A model generated the notes under the pieces. It worked only from the letters and a program-made list of their open reading frames with translations. It made no database searches and was not told the DNA's origin. A program made the translations under genes and the position numbers. From contig CAXXQP010000001.1 in assembly GCA_963663905.2 (NCBI GenBank), forward strand, positions 310,001 to 374,000: DNA of 64,000 nt. The letters run 5' to 3'. Positions within the stretch are counted from its first letter, which is position 1, and each line of letters opens with the position of its first letter. Below are positions 27,742 through 37,015 of this stretch, piece by piece. The stretch is from Saccharicrinis sp963663905. Its GTDB lineage: Bacteria; Bacteroidota; Bacteroidia; Bacteroidales; Marinilabiliaceae.

Positions 27742-30700
27742 ATGAAAAGAAAAATCTGTAATTACACATTATTATGTGGATTATTATCTCTCTGCCTATT
27801 TGGAGGCCTTGAAGAGATACAAGCAAGAGAAACGCTTTTTTCAATTATTGGAGAACAGAATCAAAAAGTGGCGGGTACCGTGAGAGATGATAATGAACCG
27901 ATTATAGGAGCAACAATTATTGAAAAAGGAAACCCCGGCAACGGAACCATAACAGATATCAATGGCCAATTTAATATTAGTGTTAATCCGGGCGCTACTC
28001 TTATCATTAGTTACATCGGGTACAAATCGCAAGAGGTAATAGTTGGTCAGGCTTCTTTGGATATTATTTTAAAAGAAGATGTTCATGTAATGAATGATGT
28101 TGTAGTTACTGCTTTGGGCATTAAGAGAGAAAAAAAAGCATTAGGGTATAACGTTGCTGAGGTAAATGGAGAAGCTTTAACAAAAGCTAAGGAAACCAAT
28201 GTGATCAACTCTATGGCCGGACGAGTTCCTGGTTTAGTAGTGAGTCAAACTGCAGGAGGGCCTTCTGGTTCTACACGTGTTATTTTACGCGGTAGTACAG
28301 AAATGACTGGAAATAACCAACCGTTGTACGTAATTGATGGTATCCCTCTTGACAATACAAACTATGGTAGTGCTGGTACGGCAGGTGGCTTTGATCTTGG
28401 GGATGGTATTTCAGGTATTAATCCTGATGATATCGAAAATATTTCTTTACTAAAAGGACCTGCAGCCTCTGCTCTTTACGGTAGTAGAGCCAGTCATGGT
28501 GTTATCCTTATCACCACAAAAAAAGCCAATGGCAAAGACAGCTTCAGTGTGGAATATAACGGAACACTGACCATAGATACGCAATTGGCTAAGTGGAATA
28601 ACACACAAGAGACTTATGGTATGGGAAGCAACGGAACCTATAGTATCGATGCGGTATCCAATACCAATAAAAGTTGGGGACCTAAAGCCGACGGAACCAA
28701 TTCCCTATCTTATTTTGATGGAGTAGAGCGCCCGTACGAAATCATACCAGACAACACATCGGGCTTTTTCCGTACCGGACTTACTGCCAGCAACACGGCT
28801 ATTGTTAGTGCCAACAGTGGAAAAACAGGTGTGCGCTTTACTTTTACCGACATGCGTAACCGCGATATTGTACCGGAAACAAACATGAGTCGCGATATTT
28901 TTAAAGTACGTGCCAATACATCAATAAAAAAGGTGGATTTTGATTTTAGTGTGAATTATCTGCGTGAGGATGTTAAAAACCGTCCTGCACTAGGCGACAG
29001 TAAATCTAACATTGGTAAAAATCTGATGACTCTGGCCACTACTTACGACCAAAATTGGCTAAAAACCTATCAGGATGAAAATGGAGAGTACTCCAATTGG
29101 AATGGTATGGATCCTTACAATGTGAATCCTTATTGGGATATCTATAAAAATTTAAACGAATCTAAGAAAGATCAATTCCGTCTTAGTGGAAAGGCTACTT
29201 GGAATATCAAAGAACATCTGAAGTTACAAGGTACAGTTGGGACCGAGCTCAACTGGTTTACTTTCGAAGATTTTAAAGCACCAACTACACCTGGTTATGA
29301 AGCTGGGCGCCTTCAGAATAGTAATTTCGAAAACCGTATGTATAATGTTGAGTTACTTGCACTCTACAATAAAAGTTGGGGAAATTTTGACCTAAGTGCC
29401 ACACTTGGAGGTAATATGTACAAAGTCGACAATCAAACTACTATAATTACTGCTCAAGATATGCAAATTCGTGATGTTGTAGCTTTAATGAGCTTTAATG
29501 AAACGAGCATTGAACTCAATAGTTATCGCAAACAAATTAATTCGGCATACGGTGCTATTAATTTGGGATGGAAACACATGCTTTATCTGGATGCTACCAT
29601 ACGTGGAGATCAATCATCGACCCTTCCTACCGGTAATAACGTATATGTATACCCATCTTTTTCAGGAAGCTTTGTGTTCTCGGAGCTGGCCCAGATTAAA
29701 AACTTATTGCCATATGGAAAGTTACGTATGTCGTGGGCACAAGTAGGTAGTGATACAGATCCTTATCAGTTAGGATTGGTGTATACCAAATCAAAATTTA
29801 CATACCCGGGTTACACTATTGGCTACATAAACAACAATACAATTCCTAACAAAGATTTAAAACCTACAAAGACCAACTCTTTTGAAATTGGAGTAGATAC
29901 GAAATTCCTTAAAAACCGTGTTGGAGTTGATTTTACTTACTACACACAAACCAGTAAAAACCAGATAATGGGAATGGCCAGTTCTTGGACATCAGGTTAC
30001 AATTACCGACTCATTAATGCCGGTGAAATTGAAAATAAAGGGATAGAAATAGCACTGAACACACGCCCTATCGAAACAGAAGATTTTTCCTGGGATTTGA
30101 ATGTGAATTTCTCTAAGAACAGCAATATAGTGAAAAAACTTGTTGATGATATGGATATGTTTGAATTGGAAAAAGCGCCTTGGCTTGATGTTCAAGTGGC
30201 AGCCAAGGTAGGCGAAAACTTTGGTTCTATTGTTGGGCCGGATTTCCAATACAATGAAAATGGCGACATACTTATTGATCCACAAACAGGTTTGCCTCAA
30301 TATGATAAAAGCAATCATGTGTTGGGAAATGCGTCTTGGGACTGGACCGGAGGTGTTACTACAACCTTGAGTTACAAAAAAGTTTCACTATCAGCAATCT
30401 TTGATATAAAAGTTGGTGCCGACCTTTACTCAATGTCTTCCCGTGCAGCTTATGAATCAGGAAAAAGCAAAGAAACGCTTGCGGGACGAGAAGATTGGTA
30501 CCGATCTGAAGAACAACGTCAGGCAGCAGGACTCGCTAGGGGATCTTCTGACTGGAATCCAACAGGAGGTTTTGTTGCTCCAGGCGTAATTGACAATGGC
30601 GACGGAACTTATCGTGCCAATGACATTTATATTAACCCAGAAGACTATTGGATGAGTGTTGCGCGTAATGCACCATCGATGTTTATTTACGATAACTCGT

Positions 30701-30933
30701 ATGTGAAGCTACGTGAGTTAACACTAAGCTACAGGGTTCCAAAAGAATTATTAAGAAATGTTGTACAAAGCGTTACAGTATCGTTTGTTTCTCGAAACCC
30801 TTTCATCATCTGGAAAAATATTCCAAATATAGATCCTGATTCCAATTACAACAATACAACCGGTATGGGTATGGAATATGGTTCTTTACCATCGCGCAGG
30901 AGCTTTGGTTGTAACGTTAATATAAAATTCTAA
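27742..30933 (+). CDS. susC-like: SusC-family TonB-linked outer-membrane transporter
   Basis: The 1063-residue protein has a signal peptide (ending about IQARE). A carboxypeptidase-regulatory-like domain (about 40-118; AGTVRDDNEPIIGATI) and a plug with the SusC hallmark LYVIDGIPLDN (about 193-203) and LLKGPAASALYGSRAS follow. The rest is a large barrel ending in NIKF. With the SusD gene 41 bp downstream it forms the oligosaccharide import complex of the PUL. It moves beta-glucan fragments into the periplasm using TonB energy. Length and order are as expected and no defect is seen. Confidence 0.93.
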   Translation: MKRKICNYTLLCGLLSLCLFGGLEEIQARETLFSIIGEQNQKVAGTVRDDNEPIIGATIIEKGNPGNGTITDINGQFNISVNPGATLIISYIGYKSQEVIVGQASLDIILKEDVHVMNDVVVTALGIKREKKALGYNVAEVNGEALTKAKETNVINSMAGRVPGLVVSQTAGGPSGSTRVILRGSTEMTGNNQPLYVIDGIPLDNTNYGSAGTAGGFDLGDGISGINPDDIENISLLKGPAASALYGSRASHGVILITTKKANGKDSFSVEYNGTLTIDTQLAKWNNTQETYGMGSNGTYSIDAVSNTNKSWGPKADGTNSLSYFDGVERPYEIIPDNTSGFFRTGLTASNTAIVSANSGKTGVRFTFTDMRNRDIVPETNMSRDIFKVRANTSIKKVDFDFSVNYLREDVKNRPALGDSKSNIGKNLMTLATTYDQNWLKTYQDENGEYSNWNGMDPYNVNPYWDIYKNLNESKKDQFRLSGKATWNIKEHLKLQGTVGTELNWFTFEDFKAPTTPGYEAGRLQNSNFENRMYNVELLALYNKSWGNFDLSATLGGNMYKVDNQTTIITAQDMQIRDVVALMSFNETSIELNSYRKQINSAYGAINLGWKHMLYLDATIRGDQSSTLPTGNNVYVYPSFSGSFVFSELAQIKNLLPYGKLRMSWAQVGSDTDPYQLGLVYTKSKFTYPGYTIGYINNNTIPNKDLKPTKTNSFEIGVDTKFLKNRVGVDFTYYTQTSKNQIMGMASSWTSGYNYRLINAGEIENKGIEIALNTRPIETEDFSWDLNVNFSKNSNIVKKLVDDMDMFELEKAPWLDVQVAAKVGENFGSIVGPDFQYNENGDILIDPQTGLPQYDKSNHVLGNASWDWTGGVTTTLSYKKVSLSAIFDIKVGADLYSMSSRAAYESGKSKETLAGREDWYRSEEQRQAAGLARGSSDWNPTGGFVAPGVIDNGDGTYRANDIYINPEDYWMSVARNAPSMFIYDNSYVKLRELTLSYRVPKELLRNVVQSVTVSFVSRNPFIIWKNIPNIDPDSNYNNTTGMGMEYGSLPSRRSFGCNVNIKF

Positions 30934-30974
30934 GCGAATTTTTATTTTAATTCATTAACTAAGAATATTAAACA

Positions 30975-32648
30975 ATGAAATACAATCTATCATATATTGC
31001 CATAATTTTAATGGTATCAGCCATGTTCTTTACCTCTTGCAGTGATGACTACATGGAAGATTTGAATACTGATCCTTCGAAGGCTGCCACAATTGATCCT
31101 AATGCCCAGCTAACCTCAGCTCAATTACAAACTTATGGAGACCTGGGTATGGTTGAGATTTATCGTAGCTACCTTTATTCGTTCAATCAGCAACTTATGG
31201 GATGTTGGAATACCACAAATTTTGGTGGTCGACACACACAAGATAACAGTGAGATGAGCCGTATATGGACTACCTTTTATACAACCTCCATCAAAAATAT
31301 TACTGATGCCGAATTCCGTACGACTAACGACCCTTTAAAGGTAAATATTAATTCAGCCTTACGTATTTACCGAGTTTACCTGATGTCTATAATTACAGAT
31401 GTTTATGGAGATGTACCCTACAGTGAAGCCGGCAAGGGTTTTCTTGAAGCCAACTTCAATCCTCGTTATGACACACAAGAAGAGATATACAATGATTTTT
31501 TTATTGAACTGAGTGAAGCTGTTAATAGCTTTGATGCTAGCAAAGATAAAATCACCGGTGATGTGGTATACAACGGAGATATAGCTAAGTGGAGAAAGCT
31601 GGGTAATTCACTTCGTTTACGATACGCTATGCGAATTTCTGACGTAGCACCACAAAAAGCACAGGAAGAATTTGAAAAAGCGTTGCAAGCCAATGGCGGA
31701 ATTATAGAAAATGGCAACGAAGATGCACTTATAAAATATATGAATATTGCATTAAGTTTTGGACAGGAGGCTTATAGTGATTATCGGGGTAATGCCTTAT
31801 CTCAAATCCTATTTGGCAACGACCCTGCCAATAATCCTAGCTACCTGTGTTCTACTTTGTTCAATCAGCTCAATAACACAGGGGATCCACGTACTTTCAG
31901 AATCGCACGTTTTTATTATGATGGACTTATGAGTGCTACAAGTACTGACAATCGTATAGATTTAACGGATGAAATGATCTCCAAAGGTATACCTTTTCAA
32001 CCACGTGATCCGGGAGCTTTCTCTTGGGAACCATGGCCTACCGGTTACGACAGCGATATATTGATTGGGTTGGCTGAAAATAACAGCTCAATTTCATCCT
32101 CTGTGAATAGAGAAACTGAACCAAAGCTTGCTAATAATTTTCTTAAAAGTGACAATCCTGGAGTCATTATAACCGCGGCAGAAGTAAAGCTTCTATTAGC
32201 TGAGGCTAAATTGAAAGGATGGAATGTTGGAAGCGCCTCTATTAATGAATTATATAAACAAGGAGTGCGTGCTGCTATGGACTTTTTATCTGATAATTAT
32301 GGTTGCGAGGTAGTTTCTGATAATGATTTCGATACTTTCTTCCCTAACATTAACTTAGGATACACTGACGAGCAAAAAAAGAAAGCTATTAACACACAAG
32401 CATGGATTCTACATCTTACCAATCCTGCAGAATGCTGGGCTAACGTTCGTCGTTCAGGCTACCCTGAACTCAAATCTCCTGAAGCTTATGGCTTCGGTCA
32501 GTTTCTCACCGGAGGTATCGATATTCCTGTTCGCCTTTGTTATCCTGTACTTGAATCGTCATACAACAAAGAAAATTACAACGAAGCTTTATCCCGAATG
32601 GGAGGAACAGACAATTGGCATACACAAATGTGGTGGAATAATAAATAA
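30975..32648 (+). CDS. susD-like: SusD/RagB-family surface glycan-binding lipoprotein
   Basis: The 557-residue lipoprotein has a lipobox (FFTSCSDD) and then LNTDPSKA, the start typical of the SusD-like_2 branch. TPR-like helices carry the N-terminal half (for example IYRVYLMSIITDVYGDVPYSEA). The conserved C-terminal YPELKSPEAYGF and RLCYPVLE segments are present. It forms the lid of the SusC barrel and captures oligosaccharides at the surface. It is translated from the same operon as SusC. Confidence 0.92.
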   Translation: MKYNLSYIAIILMVSAMFFTSCSDDYMEDLNTDPSKAATIDPNAQLTSAQLQTYGDLGMVEIYRSYLYSFNQQLMGCWNTTNFGGRHTQDNSEMSRIWTTFYTTSIKNITDAEFRTTNDPLKVNINSALRIYRVYLMSIITDVYGDVPYSEAGKGFLEANFNPRYDTQEEIYNDFFIELSEAVNSFDASKDKITGDVVYNGDIAKWRKLGNSLRLRYAMRISDVAPQKAQEEFEKALQANGGIIENGNEDALIKYMNIALSFGQEAYSDYRGNALSQILFGNDPANNPSYLCSTLFNQLNNTGDPRTFRIARFYYDGLMSATSTDNRIDLTDEMISKGIPFQPRDPGAFSWEPWPTGYDSDILIGLAENNSSISSSVNRETEPKLANNFLKSDNPGVIITAAEVKLLLAEAKLKGWNVGSASINELYKQGVRAAMDFLSDNYGCEVVSDNDFDTFFPNINLGYTDEQKKKAINTQAWILHLTNPAECWANVRRSGYPELKSPEAYGFGQFLTGGIDIPVRLCYPVLESSYNKENYNEALSRMGGTDNWHTQMWWNNK

Positions 32649-32654
32649 AGAAAA

Positions 32655-32721
32655 GTATATGAGCCATGAGGGATATTTCTCCCATATAGGGATGATTGTT
32701 CTTTGCGAGTTCTAAATGACC
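32655..32721 (+). promoter_or_regulatory. Leader element copy after SusD (first of three)
   Basis: The copy has GAGCC at the 5' side and GCGAGTT then AAATGACC at the 3' side. An inner hairpin (GAGGGA/CTCCC) is possible. It ends 23 nt before an ATG (32745) that opens only a 28-codon ORF, the same spacing as in front of real genes. Confidence 0.5.
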
Positions 32722-32744
32722 TATGAAAATCAAATTATAAACAC

Positions 32745-32831
32745 ATGAAACACCCATATAAAAGATCTTTGCACAGGAAGATGATTTTATTTTGGGTGTT
32801 CCATATGGTCATTAATAATAAATTACACTAA
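32745..32831 (+). CDS. 28-codon ORF behind a leader element
   Basis: The ATG is placed exactly where the start codon of a gene would be relative to the leader element upstream. The frame encodes a basic-hydrophobic 28-residue peptide containing MILFWVFHMVI. The next leader copy lies inside this ORF. It is either a leader peptide or the relic of a deleted gene. Evidence for translation is only positional. Confidence 0.25.
   Translation: MKHPYKRSLHRKMILFWVFHMVINNKLH
32747..32810 (+). promoter_or_regulatory. Leader element copy after SusD (second of three)
   Basis: Here the paired halves are AACACCC and GGGTGTT, which are perfectly complementary over 7 bp although the sequence differs from the usual AACGAGCC/GGCGAGTT. 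This compensatory change supports a conserved RNA stem. CCATATGGTC follows, as in the other copies. Confidence 0.5.
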
Positions 32832-32834
32832 TAT

Positions 32835-32899
32835 AAAACGAGCCTAGAGAATGCTCTTCTCACCCACGATAATGATTTTTGGCGAGTTTTATGTGACCA
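32835..32899 (+). promoter_or_regulatory. Leader element copy (surface lipoprotein, third of three)
   Basis: AAAAC-GA-GCC pairs with GGC-GA-GTTTT, giving 5 + 3 Watson-Crick pairs around tandem opposed GA dinucleotides, which are a typical sheared G-A arrangement. The centre contains TTCTCACCCACGAT. It ends about 21 nt before the next start codon. This is the best-formed copy in the window. Confidence 0.6.
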
Positions 32900-32920
32900 T
32901 AAAGAACAAAATTAAAACAC

Positions 32921-34177
32921 ATGAAAAAAATATATTTTATACTACTTGGTATAGTTGCTTTGAATTTGGCATTCACAGCATGTAGTGAGGAAGATTCTTT
33001 TTCAACAGCAACAAGCAACGATGAACCGAGAATATTGGACCCTATTTTTCCTGACAGGGTAAATGGTGAGTTACCGGTTATCTCAACAATAAGCAGAGAT
33101 GCTAACCTTACCATAACATTGACCGTAACACCGGCCGATTATACTACCGTAGTATGGCTAATTGATGGCAATGAAGTACAAACCGGAACAGAATTAGATA
33201 TCAATTTAAATGCCGGAACATATCATTTTAAGGTGGTTGTATCTACTTCAGAAGGTAAATCAACCTATCGCGAGGGACTTGTACAGGTGAATCCATTGGC
33301 TGGTGATCCCTGGGCTACAGAAGTTGGCTTAGAGCGTATCATCACCTCAAATATACCTGCACGTCTATATGGAGAAAACCTTAGTAGTGTTAATGGTTTG
33401 ATGATTGACGGCATAAGCATTACAAACATCAACTATATAGAAGCTGAAGAGAATAACTATATAGAATATGAAGTTCCGGGTGAGATACAGGAAGGTGAAC
33501 ATCGTGTAGTTTTATTAGATGCCGAAGGCAATGAATATGGCGGTAACTCGGTTACTGTAACCAATGCATCGCTTATTACTTCAGGAGCAACAAGAACTAA
33601 TGCAAACAGAGAGTGGAATATGGGCGGTATCAATCTTGATCAAATCACTTCAATGACCATAAATGGTGAAGTCATCACTGAATTTACTCAACAGTCAACG
33701 ACAGAAATTGCATTTATTTGTCCTGCTTTTGAGGATGGAGATTACATTTTAGTGGGAAAAACAGTGAACGGTGAAGACGTAAAATTCTATAACTCCGGGG
33801 TTATAGCAATGGAACAAACAGTTACTGTTTCTTCAACAACAGTCCTTTGGGAAGGGCACCACTACGTATCGTGGGATCTTGCTGACGATAATCCAAATAA
33901 AACTTTCAACCTAATTGGTGCTGATGTATTTGCTTCTTTAAAGGCAGGAGCAGTATTAAGCATCAACTATTCCGTTGCACCTGAAGCCGAATATCATCAA
34001 CTGCGCACCGCTTCTGGTTGGTGGAGTGATTTGCCCGGTACATCGGCAATAGATTTCTCTGAAGACGGAGTGAAAGAGGTTGTACTTACACAAGAAGTGC
34101 TGGATAAGATTCAAGCTGAAGCCGGGTTCATTTGTATAGGACATGGTTACTATGTTGATATGATATCTGTACAATAA
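32921..34177 (+). CDS. Surface glycan-binding lipoprotein candidate (SusE/F position)
   Basis: The 418-residue lipoprotein has a lipobox (LAFTACSEE). A PKD/Ig-like domain spans about 45-115, two IPT/TIG-like beta domains about 120-285, and a C-terminal beta-sandwich about 290-418 with many aromatics (VLWEGHHYVSWD, SGWWSDLPG). Such proteins in the SusE/F position of PULs bind polysaccharide at the cell surface. No catalytic motif is visible. It lies in the PUL operon 270 bp after SusD, behind three leader-element copies. Its family is assigned by architecture and place, not by a firm match. Confidence 0.72.
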   Translation: MKKIYFILLGIVALNLAFTACSEEDSFSTATSNDEPRILDPIFPDRVNGELPVISTISRDANLTITLTVTPADYTTVVWLIDGNEVQTGTELDINLNAGTYHFKVVVSTSEGKSTYREGLVQVNPLAGDPWATEVGLERIITSNIPARLYGENLSSVNGLMIDGISITNINYIEAEENNYIEYEVPGEIQEGEHRVVLLDAEGNEYGGNSVTVTNASLITSGATRTNANREWNMGGINLDQITSMTINGEVITEFTQQSTTEIAFICPAFEDGDYILVGKTVNGEDVKFYNSGVIAMEQTVTVSSTTVLWEGHHYVSWDLADDNPNKTFNLIGADVFASLKAGAVLSINYSVAPEAEYHQLRTASGWWSDLPGTSAIDFSEDGVKEVVLTQEVLDKIQAEAGFICIGHGYYVDMISVQ

Positions 34178-34250
34178 TAGCCTTAGTTCGACTCTAAATT
34201 TTGCATTCAGATCGAAATATGGTTAATAAGACTTTATGGAAACATTTATT

Positions 34251-34280
34251 AATCCCGACAGGCAATTGTTTGTGGGGATT
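34251..34280 (+). terminator. Hairpin after the surface lipoprotein gene
   Basis: AATCCCGACA pairs with TGTGGGGATT (one G-T or bulged pair) and is followed by AATTTTAT. It is likely an intrinsic terminator separating the SusCD operon from the GH3 gene. Confidence 0.55.
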
Positions 34281-34373
34281 AATTTTATACAGAAAATTGA
34301 AATTAATAATTAAGAATAAAAAATTGATGTTGTTTTAACATCTAAAAACTAGATAGATCAAAATAGAAATAAA

Positions 34374-36560
34374 TTGTATAGAATGAGAAGATTATTGACT
34401 TGCATATTTTTGTTTGGAGTAACTATGGTTAATGCACAGGTTACAGAGGATACAAAAATGGAACAACGTATAGATGCGATCATAAAGCAATTGTCATTGG
34501 ATGAAAAAATTGCCATGTGTCATGCACAATCCAAATTTAGTATACCCGGAGTAGAACGGTTGGGAATTCCGGAGCTATGGATGTCTGACGGACCGCATGG
34601 AGTGAGAGGAGAAATCAATTGGGATGACTGGGGTTATGCAAATTGGACAAATGATTCGATTACAGCTTTTCCTGCATTAACCTGTTTGGCTGCTACTTTT
34701 AATCCTGAATTATCATATGAATATGGTGTTGCTATTGGAGAAGAAGCGAGATACAGAAAGAAAGACGTGCTTTTAGGACCAGGAGTAAATATTTACCGAA
34801 CTCCATTGAATGGCAGAAACTTTGAATACATGGGAGAAGATCCTTATTTAGCCTCTGTTATAGTGGTTCCTTATATTAAAGGAGTTCAAGATAATGGCGT
34901 GGCTGCTTGTGTTAAACATTATGCTTTAAATAATCAGGAAGAGTGGAGAATGCATATTAATGTTAATGTTAGTGACAGAGCATTACATGAAATTTATTTA
35001 CCGGCATTTAAAGCAGCTGTTATTGAAGGTAAAGTTTGGTCAATAATGGGAGCATATAATCAGTTCAGAGGTCAGTATTGTTGTCACAATGAAATCCTGT
35101 TAAATAAAATACTAAAAGAAGATTGGGCATTTGATGGTGCTGTAATTACCGATTGGGGAGGTGCTCATGATACGGAGGAAGCTGCTTTAAATGGGTTGGA
35201 TATTGAAATGGGAACCTGGACAAACGGTTTAACAGCTTCTGCTAAATTTGCATATGATGACTATTTCTTAGCAAAACCATTTAAAAAGATGATTCTGGAT
35301 GGAGAAATGGAAGAAGCTGTATTGGATGATAAAGTTCGTCGAATCCTACGTTTGATGATGAGAACCAATATGAATTCAAGTCATTCGTTTGGTAAAATGA
35401 ATACTGAAGAGCACTCGCAGATAGCCTATAAAGTGGCTACTGAAGGTGTTGTACTATTGAAAAATAAAGAACACTTTTTTCCAATAGATTCAAATACTAA
35501 AATGACTATTGCAGTTATTGGAGAAAATGCAACTCGTTCTATGACAATTGGTGGTGGTTCATCAGAGCTTAAGGCTAAATATGAAATATCTCCACTTGAA
35601 GGAATAAAAAAACAATTTAAGAATGCAACTATTATCCATTCAATGGGATATGCCTCAGGTCCTTCTGTTTATGGAAGAGAAATTCCTTCAGTTTTAGATG
35701 CCGATTCTTTAGTAAATGCTGCTGTAAATGCAGCAGCAAAAGCTGATATTGTATTGTTTATTGGAGGTTTAAACAAAAACCACTACCAGGATTGTGAAGG
35801 AGGTGATCGCAAGCATTATCAATTACCTTTTGGACAAGATGAACTTTTGGACAAGATAATAAATGTAAACCCTAAAGTAGGTGTTGTATTAATAAGTGGT
35901 AATGCAGTTGAAATGCCATGGTTAAATAAGGTAAATGGTTTAATTCAATCATGGTATAATGGTAGTGAAGCTGGAAATGCTTTAGCTGATGTGTTATCTG
36001 GAAAAGTTAATCCTTCAGGTAAGTTACCTTTTTCATATCCTGTAAAGTTAAAAGATAATGCAGCCCATCACTTTGGAGATCTTTCTTACCCTGGAGATAG
36101 TATAAATCAATATTATAAAGAAGATATTTTTGTTGGCTATCGTTGGTTTGATTCGAAAAAAGTGAAACCTCAATTTGCCTTTGGTTATGGACTATCCTAT
36201 TCAAACTTTGAACTATCAGGTTTATCTCTGGATAAAAAAGACTATTCAGGATCTGATGTTATCAAAGTTAGTTGTGAGGTGAAAAATACGGGCAATGTAG
36301 ATGGATCCGAAGTAGTTCAGATTTATATTGGAAAACAAAAGTCTAAGGTTGAAAGAGCACTAAAAGAATTAAAAGGATTTAAAAAATTAAATCTAAAAGC
36401 AGGTGAAACTACGACTATAACAATAGAAATACCTATTGATAAGCTTAAATATTACGATGAGTCTATTTCTGATTGGAAACTTGAAAAAGGTGATTACGTG
36501 ATTTATATAGGTAATGCTTCGGATAATATTATGCAAAAGTCCAAATTTCAAATTGAATAA
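34374..36560 (+). CDS. GH3 beta-glucosidase
   Basis: This is a 728-residue secreted GH3 enzyme with a signal peptide ending VNAQ. The start could also be the Met three codons later. Its nucleophile is Asp260 in VITDWGGAHD, and KHYALNNQE is the Lys-His substrate-binding segment. The second GH3 domain (about 350-580; VLLKNKEHFFPI, GGDRKHYQLP) and a C-terminal Fn3-like domain follow. No PA14 insert is present, which agrees with beta-glucosidases acting on laminari-oligosaccharides. It completes the GH16/SusCD pathway by releasing glucose in the periplasm. Confidence 0.88.
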   Translation: MYRMRRLLTCIFLFGVTMVNAQVTEDTKMEQRIDAIIKQLSLDEKIAMCHAQSKFSIPGVERLGIPELWMSDGPHGVRGEINWDDWGYANWTNDSITAFPALTCLAATFNPELSYEYGVAIGEEARYRKKDVLLGPGVNIYRTPLNGRNFEYMGEDPYLASVIVVPYIKGVQDNGVAACVKHYALNNQEEWRMHINVNVSDRALHEIYLPAFKAAVIEGKVWSIMGAYNQFRGQYCCHNEILLNKILKEDWAFDGAVITDWGGAHDTEEAALNGLDIEMGTWTNGLTASAKFAYDDYFLAKPFKKMILDGEMEEAVLDDKVRRILRLMMRTNMNSSHSFGKMNTEEHSQIAYKVATEGVVLLKNKEHFFPIDSNTKMTIAVIGENATRSMTIGGGSSELKAKYEISPLEGIKKQFKNATIIHSMGYASGPSVYGREIPSVLDADSLVNAAVNAAAKADIVLFIGGLNKNHYQDCEGGDRKHYQLPFGQDELLDKIINVNPKVGVVLISGNAVEMPWLNKVNGLIQSWYNGSEAGNALADVLSGKVNPSGKLPFSYPVKLKDNAAHHFGDLSYPGDSINQYYKEDIFVGYRWFDSKKVKPQFAFGYGLSYSNFELSGLSLDKKDYSGSDVIKVSCEVKNTGNVDGSEVVQIYIGKQKSKVERALKELKGFKKLNLKAGETTTITIEIPIDKLKYYDESISDWKLEKGDYVIYIGNASDNIMQKSKFQIE

Positions 36561-36955
36561 ACATACGAAAACATTATTGTATTCATCTTTAATATTAATA
36601 ATCAATATCAAAGATTTCTGTCGCATAAATAATTGTAAATTATAAAGATTATTACCTTATGGAATATACAAATTAGTTAGTTTAATAGATTTAGATTTCC
36701 ACAATAAGTAATTTTGTATACATAAAAACATCCTAATTCAGTAATCGCAATTAAAACAGTATTTTATAACTATCAGGTATTAAAGATATTAATACTATTA
36801 AAACAACTCTACTGTAAAATACATTATTTAAAATATCTAATTGTCAATTTAGACGAAGAGAAAAGTTTAGTCAATTAATAAAATTAATGTATGGTTATCT
36901 ATAATAATCAAATATCTGGATAGAAATTACCATAGTTATTGATACAAAAACCAAT
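36561..36955. other. AT-rich intergenic region between convergent genes
   Basis: No ORF with coding character is present between the convergent GH3 and GH95 genes. The region is very AT-rich and ends in a bidirectional terminator-like hairpin. Confidence 0.5.
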
Positions 36956-37004
36956 AAAAAGGATTAGAAAGTAATTAAAGAATTGCTTTCTAACTCCTTT
37001 TTTT
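36956..37004. terminator. Bidirectional terminator between the GH3 and GH95 genes
   Basis: AAAAAGGA-TTAGAAAG pairs with CTTTCTAA-CTCCTTTTT around a short loop, with A-run and T-run on opposite sides. It can end transcription from both convergent genes. Confidence 0.7.
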
Positions 37005-37015
37005 ACAATATTTCA

